DNA from: VMCP01 sp964645755
Lineage (GTDB): Bacteria; Bacteroidota; Bacteroidia; NS11-12g; UBA955
Assembly: GCA_964645755.1 (NCBI GenBank)
Contig: CAZYBT010000054.1
Location: 1-16,444 of the forward strand
DNA: 16,444 nucleotides
Direction of reading: 5' to 3'
How positions within the stretch are numbered: the first letter of the stretch is position 1; the number at the start of each line of letters is the position of its first letter. A program made the translations under genes and the position numbers. Below, one piece after another: positions 7,468-13,697 of this stretch. The notes under the pieces are model-generated. The model was not told the origin of the DNA and ran no database searches. It was given only the letters and a program-made list of their open reading frames with translations.

Positions 7468-7828
7468 TATCCGACAAATAACGATAGCAGTTATATTCAT
7501 ATTGATTACAATTTCTTCCTGTTACTATGATAAAAAAGAAGAATTGTACGGACCGAATAAATGCAATACAACAGGACTTACTTATACAAAAGACATATCT
7601 GTATTGGTGAATCAGTCTTGTGTAGGTTGCCACAATGCTTCAAATCCCTCTGCTGGAATTCAATTGCATGACTATGTTTCGGTTGTAGATTGTATAAAAA
7701 ACGGAAAATTTGTTGGAAGCGTGAAACAGGATGGTACGGCTTCAAATATGCCCAAAGGTGGTTCTAAATGGGGAAGTTGTGAATTATCAAAATTAGATGC
7801 TTGGATTCAAGGGGGATATCAACAATGA
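7460..7828 (+). CDS. Mono-haem c-type cytochrome lipoprotein
   Basis: A 122-residue lipoprotein (signal core AVIFILITISS, lipidated Cys21) with one CVGCH haem motif (54-58) and a probable distal ligand Met98 in NMPKGG. It is clearly related to the second module of the preceding protein: both share GCH..., GIQL/GQIDL, G.FVGSV/GRLMGSV, then MPKGGSKWGSCELSKLDAWI against MPPYGSPRLTNCQITQLQKWI. This suggests duplication of one haem domain. The ATG at 7460 overlaps the upstream gene by eight bases; another ATG at 7448 would add four residues. The stop overlaps the next start (ATGA), so translation is probably coupled. It likely works beside the di-haem protein in the same electron path. Confidence 0.85.
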   Translation: MINIRQITIAVIFILITISSCYYDKKEELYGPNKCNTTGLTYTKDISVLVNQSCVGCHNASNPSAGIQLHDYVSVVDCIKNGKFVGSVKQDGTASNMPKGGSKWGSCELSKLDAWIQGGYQQ

Positions 7829-8733
7829 AAACATTGAAACTGATAACGATTCTCTTGTCATGTGCATTAAAATTTGGTTCACTCAGAGCGAACTCCGAAA
7901 GTTCGGAAGATTCAACCAACGTCAAAATTGGCTTACTTAAACTTGATGATGATGATGTTGCGTATCAACCGCTTGTAGATTTGCCAATTCATTTAAAATC
8001 CAACCGAATCATCAATTTTCAAAGTTCAGCAGTATTGCCTAAAGGTAGCTTTGAATTGTCTATTCAACATCGATTTGGGAAAATAGACGGAGGTATAGAT
8101 CAACTTTGGGGTATAGACAATCTGAATAGTATGAGATTGGGTTTTGATTACGGCTTAACCAAAAATCTAACTCTTGGAGTTGGTCGCAGTAGTCTGAAGA
8201 AAACGTATAACACATATTTCAAATATCGGTTGATTGGAAAAAATAGTTCAAAATTTCATTTAACGTATTTGGCTGATGTAATGGTAGATGGCAGAGCTAC
8301 GAATGACTGGGGACTTTCGCCGTTTTTCTTCACCCACCGGATGAATTTTACCCATTCACTTTCGGCTTCCTTTAATTTGAATCAAGCGCTTTATATTGGA
8401 GTTTCACCAACTTTAGTTCATTTTAATTTGGTTGATCAATCGACAGATGTAAATGATTATGTTGTTTGTGCCGCTTATTTGAGAGCTAAAGTCATTCCAA
8501 AGGTATATGTTACTTTCGAAGGGAGCTTGAATTTCACAAATTCCTCGCTTGTCCCCCAAAATCAAAATCCTTCAATTGGATTTGGTGTAGAGTATTATAC
8601 TCCCAAACATGTATTTCAGCTCAGTTTATCGAATTCAAGGGGATTGAACGAACCGTATGTGATGGTTTCAGATCAAGCTGTTTCAGCAATGTCACAATTT
8701 TGTTTAGGGTTTAATATTGTTAGAAGATGGTAA
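7825..8733 (+). CDS. Outer-membrane beta-barrel protein, DUF5777-like (copy 1)
   Basis: A 302-residue secreted protein. The ATG at 7825 overlaps the cytochrome stop (ATGA) and gives a signal peptide (KLITILLSCALKFGSLRANS). A TTG at 7801 is an unlikely longer start. The body alternates short amphipathic strands with turns, typical of an outer-membrane barrel: ELSIQHRFG, MRLGFDYGLTKNLTLGVGRSS, YFKYRLIG, SFNLNQALYIGVSPTLVHF, HVFQLSLSNSRGLNEP. The pattern HRFG...YGLT.NL..GVGRS...YFKYR and the ending HVFQL...N..GLNE recur in the next gene, so the two are tandem paralogues. From memory, this resembles the DUF5777 barrels of Bacteroidota, often next to cytochromes and YceI. An acidic linker (residues near 35-40, LDDDD) precedes the barrel. 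Whether it forms a pore or scaffolds the haem proteins cannot be seen. Confidence 0.82.
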   Translation: MKTLKLITILLSCALKFGSLRANSESSEDSTNVKIGLLKLDDDDVAYQPLVDLPIHLKSNRIINFQSSAVLPKGSFELSIQHRFGKIDGGIDQLWGIDNLNSMRLGFDYGLTKNLTLGVGRSSLKKTYNTYFKYRLIGKNSSKFHLTYLADVMVDGRATNDWGLSPFFFTHRMNFTHSLSASFNLNQALYIGVSPTLVHFNLVDQSTDVNDYVVCAAYLRAKVIPKVYVTFEGSLNFTNSSLVPQNQNPSIGFGVEYYTPKHVFQLSLSNSRGLNEPYVMVSDQAVSAMSQFCLGFNIVRRW

Positions 8734-9599
8734 AAAAGTATTTGAGAATCGCGGTATTGTCAGTATTGACGTTGATACCAGTTCTGTTGAGCGCACAAGA
8801 TGATGATTTATTGGCAGATGAACCCAAAGTTGAAGAAAAGCAATATGTAGATTATGCTTTTAAAACAACTAAAGTTGTGAATTTACAGAGCCTTGAAATG
8901 TTAGGTGCAGGGGTGCTGGATTTCAAAATGAACCATCGATTCGGTGCTGTCAATGAAGGACCAATCAACGCATTTGGGTTGGACAAAGCAACCATTCGAT
9001 TTGGTGTTGAGTATGGCGTTACCCCCAATTTGATGGTCGGAATAGGTCGAAGTAATTTATCTTCAATTAAAAATGTGGATGCCTACTTTAAATACCGATT
9101 TTTACGTCAACAAAAAGGCAATCATAGGCCTGTTACGGCACTTCTGTTTTATGGAATTGAAAATTTAATTGGGAGTTATTATGATCAAATTACATACAGT
9201 CAACGCCTTACTCACACAGCTCAATTAATTATTGGTAAAAAAGTTTCGGAAGGGTTCAGTTTCCAATTTTCACCAACCGTATTGTGGAATATTGAATACG
9301 GTCGTAATTTTTCAAAAATTGCGTTGGGAATTGGTATGCGTCAAAAATTGACTCCAAGAACTACCATGAACCTTGAATATATTCCCCTTTTAACCAATCA
9401 CAACAACTTGGTAAACAGTTTATCGGTTGGATTTGATATTGAAACGGGCGGACATGTTTTTCAACTTCATTTTACCAATAGTTTGGGACTAAACGAGGCT
9501 CAATTCATTGGAAATACGAGAGAAACTTGGGATGCTTATGGAATTCGATTTGGGTTTAATTTGTCGAGGGTCTTTACCATTGTAAAGCCAAAAAACTAA
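8727..9599 (+). CDS. Outer-membrane beta-barrel protein, DUF5777-like (copy 2)
   Basis: A 290-residue paralogue of the previous gene. It starts at an ATG seven bases inside it. Signal peptide LSVLTLIPVLLSAQ ends near residue 23, followed by a short acidic linker (DDDLLADEP). Shared landmarks are VVNLQS, MNHRFGAVNEGP, IRFGVEYGVTPNLMVGIGRSN, AYFKYRFL, FSFQFSPTVLWN and HVFQLHFTNSLGLNEAQFIG. The final strand, IRFGFNLSRVFTIVKPKN, does not end in a clean aromatic residue as barrel proteins often do. It is the last gene of the plus-strand cluster, and its stop overlaps the stop of the converging glycosyltransferase by four bases, leaving no room for an intergenic terminator. Function unknown. Confidence 0.82.
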   Translation: MVKKYLRIAVLSVLTLIPVLLSAQDDDLLADEPKVEEKQYVDYAFKTTKVVNLQSLEMLGAGVLDFKMNHRFGAVNEGPINAFGLDKATIRFGVEYGVTPNLMVGIGRSNLSSIKNVDAYFKYRFLRQQKGNHRPVTALLFYGIENLIGSYYDQITYSQRLTHTAQLIIGKKVSEGFSFQFSPTVLWNIEYGRNFSKIALGIGMRQKLTPRTTMNLEYIPLLTNHNNLVNSLSVGFDIETGGHVFQLHFTNSLGLNEAQFIGNTRETWDAYGIRFGFNLSRVFTIVKPKN

Positions 9600-11464
9600 T
9601 CAATACCATATTGATAGGGATTGCCTGAAAATCTATAGATTTCAATCCTAAACTTTTCATTTTTTTCGATTTTTCCTTCAATTCCAATCCTCACCCGGGT
9701 GTTTTTATTCCATTTTGGAATATCAGAAAGTTTCAAAACGTGAAAAGCTTTGTTCATTCCTGCTGACCAATAGTTGTGGCAACTACTTGACCTCCAATCA
9801 ATTTGTTCCTCCTCTTTTGGAATGAATAATGTCTTCGACTTAGGTTGAATCATGGCAGTAACCATACTTAATTCATTCGGATGATTTGGTTTATCTAAAA
9901 CAAACAAAAGGAGATCATTGGGTTTAACTGTCTCTCCAATGTTGAAATAAAAACAAGCCGATGTATCCAAAACAATTGATTTTATTGGCTGTAGCAATGA
10001 AGATGTACCAACATGGTTTGATTTAAAAATGCTTGTGTCAAAATTTTGAGGGATTTCAAATTGATCTATTTGTCCTCCAATAAAATAATCAACTTTGTAT
10101 TGATTCAAATAATAATGAACCATTGGGCGAATCATTGGATTTGTACCTGAATTGGTTAATAAATTAAATTGAGATTTTCTTTTGAGGGACATCATTTTCG
10201 TTACCAATGTTGAAACATCAAAAGGTTTTTGAGACAAATTCCAAATGTTAGGAGCATTGAAGTCAGAATCTTTGAAATTTAAATTTTTTCGGTGAAATTC
10301 AAATACATCAGGAGGTCCATCAATCAAAGATTCATCGTTAGAATGAGAGCTGAGGAATTGAATTTGCGTATGATAAACATCTTTTATCTCAACATTAAAT
10401 CGTTTCTTTTTGGTCCATAATTGAATAGAAACCAATCCTAAAAAGAGGGAGAAAAATATCAGCGCGAGGGGTCTTTTGATATCAGAAACAAAGCGACTTA
10501 TCCCAATTATTAAAAAAGGGAAGGAAAAGAACAAGACATTGTTTTGTAAAACTGGCTTGAAAAAAATGGAATATGCGTATCCAATCACTATCGGCATTAC
10601 CCATAAAAATAACAACAATCCCGATATCCGATAATTTGAATATTTTTTAAATTTTACAGAAGAATAAATGCCTAAAATACTTCCCAATAAAATGAATAAA
10701 CAATTGAATCGTGAGTGATTGAAAATACTATATAAATGTTTCCAAATAAAAGTAAGTTGAGGCTTTCCTAGCCAATCCAATCCTCCAGTTTTCAATTGAG
10801 TCAATACAATTTGAATTTGAGGGATACTCAATACGACTAGGAAAAGCAGTGATTTGAAAATGCTTTTTCGTTTTTGGGGTTGAGTCACAATCGATACAAA
10901 AACTACCAATATGGAACTTAAAAAGGCAAAATGATGCATATAAAAAGCACCTGCCATGGAAAAACTCAATAAGGTCCAATGATTTGAAAGTTTGGATGGG
11001 TTATTGAGTTGAATCAAATACAGAGTTGCGATCGTAAAAAATTGGCCAAAGACATAAGGCCTTACCCAAAGGGATAAATCGACTTGCCACCAAAGGCCTG
11101 CCGCACAAATTGTTGCAAAAAGTGCAGAATTTTCCGAAAATAATTTTCGCGTAATTGCGTAGATTAAAACTACATTGAAAATGCCAAATGAAGCAGCAAT
11201 CCAATTCAATGGAAGCAATGAAAACGAGAAGACCTGTATCCACAGCCAAAGTAAAGTTTGCAAACCGGCGGGGTGACCATCAATCAAAACTCCATTTTGA
11301 ATATGTTCATTCCAACAAAGTGCTTTTTGCGCCCGAAAAATTGCACTCAACTCGTCGGAATCAAATTGAAAATCTTGGATTCTAAAAAGTCGTAAAAATA
11401 TAGCAACCAATAGGATGCATAGAAATGGAAGATGTTTTTTCAATGTTTCTTTTTGAAACATCAT
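9596..11464 (-). CDS. GT-C-type membrane glycosyltransferase (PMT/ArnT-like)
   Basis: A 622-residue inner-membrane protein. The N-terminal half has many hydrophobic segments (the first, near residues 10-28, then clusters through about 360). The C-terminal 250 residues are mostly soluble and lie outside the cytoplasm. The first external loop has an acidic motif (FDSDELSAIFRAQ, D35/D37/E38) where GT-C enzymes of the GT39/GT83 type carry the catalytic acid. GHPAGLQTLLWLW and the following helices fit the 'dolichyl-phosphate-mannose-protein mannosyltransferase-like' family. Such enzymes move a sugar from a polyprenyl phosphate donor to lipid, glycan or protein. The start ATG overlaps the upstream gene's stop by one base (TAATG); a second ATG follows at 11461. 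The acceptor is unknown. Confidence 0.8.
   Translation of the reverse strand: MMFQKETLKKHLPFLCILLVAIFLRLFRIQDFQFDSDELSAIFRAQKALCWNEHIQNGVLIDGHPAGLQTLLWLWIQVFSFSLLPLNWIAASFGIFNVVLIYAITRKLFSENSALFATICAAGLWWQVDLSLWVRPYVFGQFFTIATLYLIQLNNPSKLSNHWTLLSFSMAGAFYMHHFAFLSSILVVFVSIVTQPQKRKSIFKSLLFLVVLSIPQIQIVLTQLKTGGLDWLGKPQLTFIWKHLYSIFNHSRFNCLFILLGSILGIYSSVKFKKYSNYRISGLLLFLWVMPIVIGYAYSIFFKPVLQNNVLFFSFPFLIIGISRFVSDIKRPLALIFFSLFLGLVSIQLWTKKKRFNVEIKDVYHTQIQFLSSHSNDESLIDGPPDVFEFHRKNLNFKDSDFNAPNIWNLSQKPFDVSTLVTKMMSLKRKSQFNLLTNSGTNPMIRPMVHYYLNQYKVDYFIGGQIDQFEIPQNFDTSIFKSNHVGTSSLLQPIKSIVLDTSACFYFNIGETVKPNDLLLFVLDKPNHPNELSMVTAMIQPKSKTLFIPKEEEQIDWRSSSCHNYWSAGMNKAFHVLKLSDIPKWNKNTRVRIGIEGKIEKNEKFRIEIYRFSGNPYQYGID
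9599..9615. other. Small inverted repeat at the convergent stop codons
   Basis: ATCAATA (9599-9605) and TATTGAT (9609-9615) form a seven-bp stem with a CCA loop at the point where the barrel and glycosyltransferase genes end over each other. No T-tract follows on the plus strand, so it is not a classical terminator. It could stabilise the 3' end of the barrel transcript, or be chance in AT-rich DNA. Confidence 0.3.
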
Positions 11465-12750
11465 TAAGTTTTTTGTTTGTTTTTTTGAGCCGAAGGAAAC
11501 AGAATGTTGTTTAAAATCAATCGGTATCCAGGGCTATTGGGGTGTAAATTTAAATCGGTTGGTTGTTCACCCACCAAATGCTGATAGTCTTCAGGGTCAT
11601 GTCCCCCAAAAAATGTCCAAGTACCTTTACCCATGCTTCCATGAATGTATCTCGCTTCGTTGATGAGTGCATTTTCACCCATCACAAGCACATCACTTTT
11701 AACCAAATCTTTTTTGAAAGCGGTTGTTTGTCCCATGAAACCCTTGATGGTTCTTGTATGATTTTGACAAAGAATGCTCGGTATGAGGTCCCATTTGGCG
11801 GAGTAATCAAAAAGTGTAAACAGATCTGTTTCTTCGGTGACTGATCTCGACATTGGATTTACGTCAATATTGCTAAATTCATACACATAGGGGTCTTCCT
11901 CGAGATTAAAATTTTTAAATGCAAAACATTGATTAAAATCCAACTTTTGTTGTGCGTTTCTGTCAGCTGGGTCACCATCAAACATAACTTCACATATATC
12001 GGTATTTTGTGCTGCCAGGGCAATGTCGTAAGTATCTGTTGCAGAACACATTGCAAACAAAAATCCCCCGCCTAGGCAAAAATCACGGATTTTAAGGACC
12101 ACATTTTTTTTGAGTTCTCTCACTGATTTGTAGCCGTGTTTTTTTGCCATATTTTCGCCTTCACGAACTTCAGCTTGATACCATGGTGCAGTAGAGTATG
12201 ATGAAAAGAATTTTCCAAACTGACCTGTAAAGTCTTCATGATGAAGGTGAAGCCAATCGTATTCAAGTAACTTTCCTTCTAAAACTTCGTCGTCGAAAAC
12301 AACGGTGTAAGGAATTTCGGCATAGGTGAGAACCATGGTCACTGCATCATCCCATGGTTGTTTGGTCTTGGGCGAATAAACTGCAATTTTGGGTGCATTG
12401 AGCAGTTTCACCATATTCATATTGATTGAGGGATCGGCTATGGTATTTTCAATTCCATTTGCTTCGGCATTAGAAATCACCTCAAAGCTTACACCTCTTG
12501 TTTTACATTCTGTTTCCAAAGTTGCGTTGTATGGAGCCATAAAGCTTCCACCTCTGTAATTTAAGAGCCAAGTGACTTCAGATTTCTGTTTATCGAGCAA
12601 CCAAAAGGCAATTCCGTAGGATTTTAAATGATTCTTCTGTGATTCGTCCATTGGAATCAAAATCTGGTTTCCTTTCAGAGAAAAAAATGGTCCGATGATA
12701 AGCATCACCAAGCATAAAAACTTTGTTGGAAATCGAAGATTGGAAATCAT
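11464..12750 (-). CDS. Secreted Bacteroidota protein often labelled 'asparagine synthetase B'; probable GATase1-like domain
   Basis: A 428-residue protein with an N-terminal signal (FLCLVMLIIGPFFSLKGN, residues 11-28). It matches, from memory, a Bacteroidota family annotated as asparagine synthetase B. That label is not supported: there is no N-terminal catalytic Cys2 and no SGGxDS ATP-pyrophosphatase motif, and the protein is exported. Visible blocks are ILIPMDESQKNHLKSYGIAFW, WLLNYRGGSFM, KIAVYSPKTKQPWDDAVTMVL, a histidine cluster WLHLHHEDFTGQ (166-177), GGGFLFAMCSATDTYDIAL with Cys235, and GTWTFFGGHDPED with His384. The strand-turn with Cys235 and the GGHDPE motif recall class I glutamine amidotransferase/ThuA-like folds, so a carbohydrate- or peptide-related hydrolase role is possible. 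It is coupled to the glycosyltransferase by a TAATG overlap. Confidence 0.75.
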   Translation of the reverse strand: MISNLRFPTKFLCLVMLIIGPFFSLKGNQILIPMDESQKNHLKSYGIAFWLLDKQKSEVTWLLNYRGGSFMAPYNATLETECKTRGVSFEVISNAEANGIENTIADPSINMNMVKLLNAPKIAVYSPKTKQPWDDAVTMVLTYAEIPYTVVFDDEVLEGKLLEYDWLHLHHEDFTGQFGKFFSSYSTAPWYQAEVREGENMAKKHGYKSVRELKKNVVLKIRDFCLGGGFLFAMCSATDTYDIALAAQNTDICEVMFDGDPADRNAQQKLDFNQCFAFKNFNLEEDPYVYEFSNIDVNPMSRSVTEETDLFTLFDYSAKWDLIPSILCQNHTRTIKGFMGQTTAFKKDLVKSDVLVMGENALINEARYIHGSMGKGTWTFFGGHDPEDYQHLVGEQPTDLNLHPNSPGYRLILNNILFPSAQKNKQKT

Positions 12751-12781
12751 TTGTAAGAGCGAAAATAAGGTTTGAATGTCG

Positions 12782-12789
12782 TATTTTTG
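12782..12789 (+). promoter_or_regulatory. Possible -7 promoter element, leaderless start
   Basis: TATTTTTG matches the Bacteroidota -7 consensus TAnnTTTG and ends four bases before the only possible start, GTG at 12794, so the mRNA would begin at or next to the start codon. No TTTG or TTG lies at the usual 19-base distance upstream, which weakens the call. Confidence 0.4.
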
Positions 12790-12793
12790 CTAA

Positions 12794-13486
12794 GTGTTAG
12801 TAGAAATTATCCAGATAATCGACGAATCTCCCCGAGTAAAAAGATTTATCTTAAAACCTACAGATAACAAAATCATTGAATTTCAGCCCGGACAGTTTGT
12901 CACACTTTTTTGTCCGGAGCTGCCTGAATTTGAAAACGCTAGGAGCTATTCAATAGCTTCAAAAAGTAGCGGTGAAACTATAGAATTGTGTGTTGCATTG
13001 AATCCCAAAGGTAAATTCACTCCTTGGTTATTTCAACTAAAAACAGGATATCAAATTGAAATGTCTGAACCGCAGGGAACCTTCGTATATAAAGAAGAAT
13101 TTAGCAAATTCCCATCTGTTTTTATCTGCACTGGAACAGGGGTGGCGCCTTTTATTAGTATGATTGATAAAGCTTTAGATTTGAATTGCAATCAGGTTTA
13201 TCTCGTGTTTGGCAATCGATATCAAGTTGATCTCCTTTATACAGAAATGTTAGAAAAATGGTCGTTACAATTTCCTCAATTTCATTTTATAACTGTCTTT
13301 AGTCGGGAAACAGATGTTCCAAACACGGGATATGTTCATACTTTTTATGAGAAAATTTTGAGGGACATTGGCTCGGATGTGAGGATTTTTGTTTGTGGTT
13401 GGAAGGATATGTGTGTTCAAACGAGGCAGAAGTTAAAGGAAATGGGATATAACCGACGTCAGTATTTCTTTGAGCAATACGATTAG
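12794..13486 (+). CDS. FAD/NAD(P)-binding oxidoreductase (ferredoxin-NADP reductase fold)
   Basis: A compact 230-residue flavoenzyme that moves electrons between NAD(P)H and an unknown partner. The FAD domain is N-terminal: ARSYSIAS (RxYS motif) near residues 49-56 binds the flavin. The nucleotide domain follows with CTGTGVAPF (about 112-120) and the terminal FVCGWKDMC motif (about 198-206), near the C-terminal RRQYFFEQYD. No [2Fe-2S] domain is attached, so the acceptor must be separate. The start is forced: a TAA stop lies immediately before the GTG and no ATG occurs until mid-protein, while the family's first strand begins at residue 2. It is divergent from the 'asparagine synthetase B'-like gene. 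Its last codon and TAG are part of a 9-bp repeat array. Partner and substrate are unknown. Confidence 0.88.
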   Translation: MLVEIIQIIDESPRVKRFILKPTDNKIIEFQPGQFVTLFCPELPEFENARSYSIASKSSGETIELCVALNPKGKFTPWLFQLKTGYQIEMSEPQGTFVYKEEFSKFPSVFICTGTGVAPFISMIDKALDLNCNQVYLVFGNRYQVDLLYTEMLEKWSLQFPQFHFITVFSRETDVPNTGYVHTFYEKILRDIGSDVRIFVCGWKDMCVQTRQKLKEMGYNRRQYFFEQYD

Positions 13487-13534
13487 GAGGGTTAGAGGGA
13501 TTAGGCAGATTAGGGTGGTTAGAGGGATTAGGGG
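13481..13534 (+). repeat. Six-copy 9-bp tandem repeat (GATTAGRGG)
   Basis: Units at 13481, 13490, 13499, 13508, 13517 and 13526 read GATTAGGAG, GGTTAGAGG, GATTAGGCA, GATTAGGGT, GGTTAGAGG, GATTAGGGG. They also form two 27-bp higher-order copies that differ at four positions. The array covers the last Asp codon and the TAG of the oxidoreductase. The plus strand is G-rich with several GGG runs and telomere-like TTAGGG. No function can be assigned from sequence; a spreading short repeat, a slippage tract or a folded nucleic-acid structure are all possible. Confidence 0.9.
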
Positions 13535-13540
13535 CCAAAG

Positions 13541-13559
13541 ATTTGCAAAAAATGCAAAT
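13541..13559 (+). other. AT-rich hairpin after the tandem repeat
   Basis: ATTTGCA (13541-13547) and TGCAAAT (13553-13559) pair over an AAAAA loop, followed by AATTTTG. It may be a weak terminator for the oxidoreductase. It overlaps the first base of a possible rho -7 element, TAATTTTG (13559-13566). The T-run is short, so neither role is certain. Confidence 0.35.
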
Positions 13560-13566
13560 AATTTTG
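13559..13566 (+). promoter_or_regulatory. Possible -7 element of the rho promoter
   Basis: TAATTTTG fits TAnnTTTG exactly, but the nearest TTTG upstream (13542-13545) is only 13 bases away instead of about 19. If used, rho would have a leader of roughly 125 bases, long enough for autoregulation, which is known for rho genes in other bacteria. The rest of 13567-13697 is AT-rich with no clear structure. Confidence 0.3.
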
Positions 13567-13697
13567 AGAAATCTAAATTATCCTTTATTATTGCACACGA
13601 TTTGAGGAGTTATCGGGTTTTTACCAGAGGCTATTTTCCCTTCTAAGGAATTCAAATATCAATTAATCTTAAAATTATTTTCTTTTTCACATAATAT

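Noticed and set aside
13481..13534. CRISPR array
   Set aside because: Units are 9 bp with no spacers, and no cas gene is present; it is a simple tandem repeat.
13299..13538. Minus-strand open frame rich in Pro and Asn
   Set aside because: Its repetitive start is only the 9-bp array read backwards, and the rest lies antisense to the well-supported oxidoreductase.
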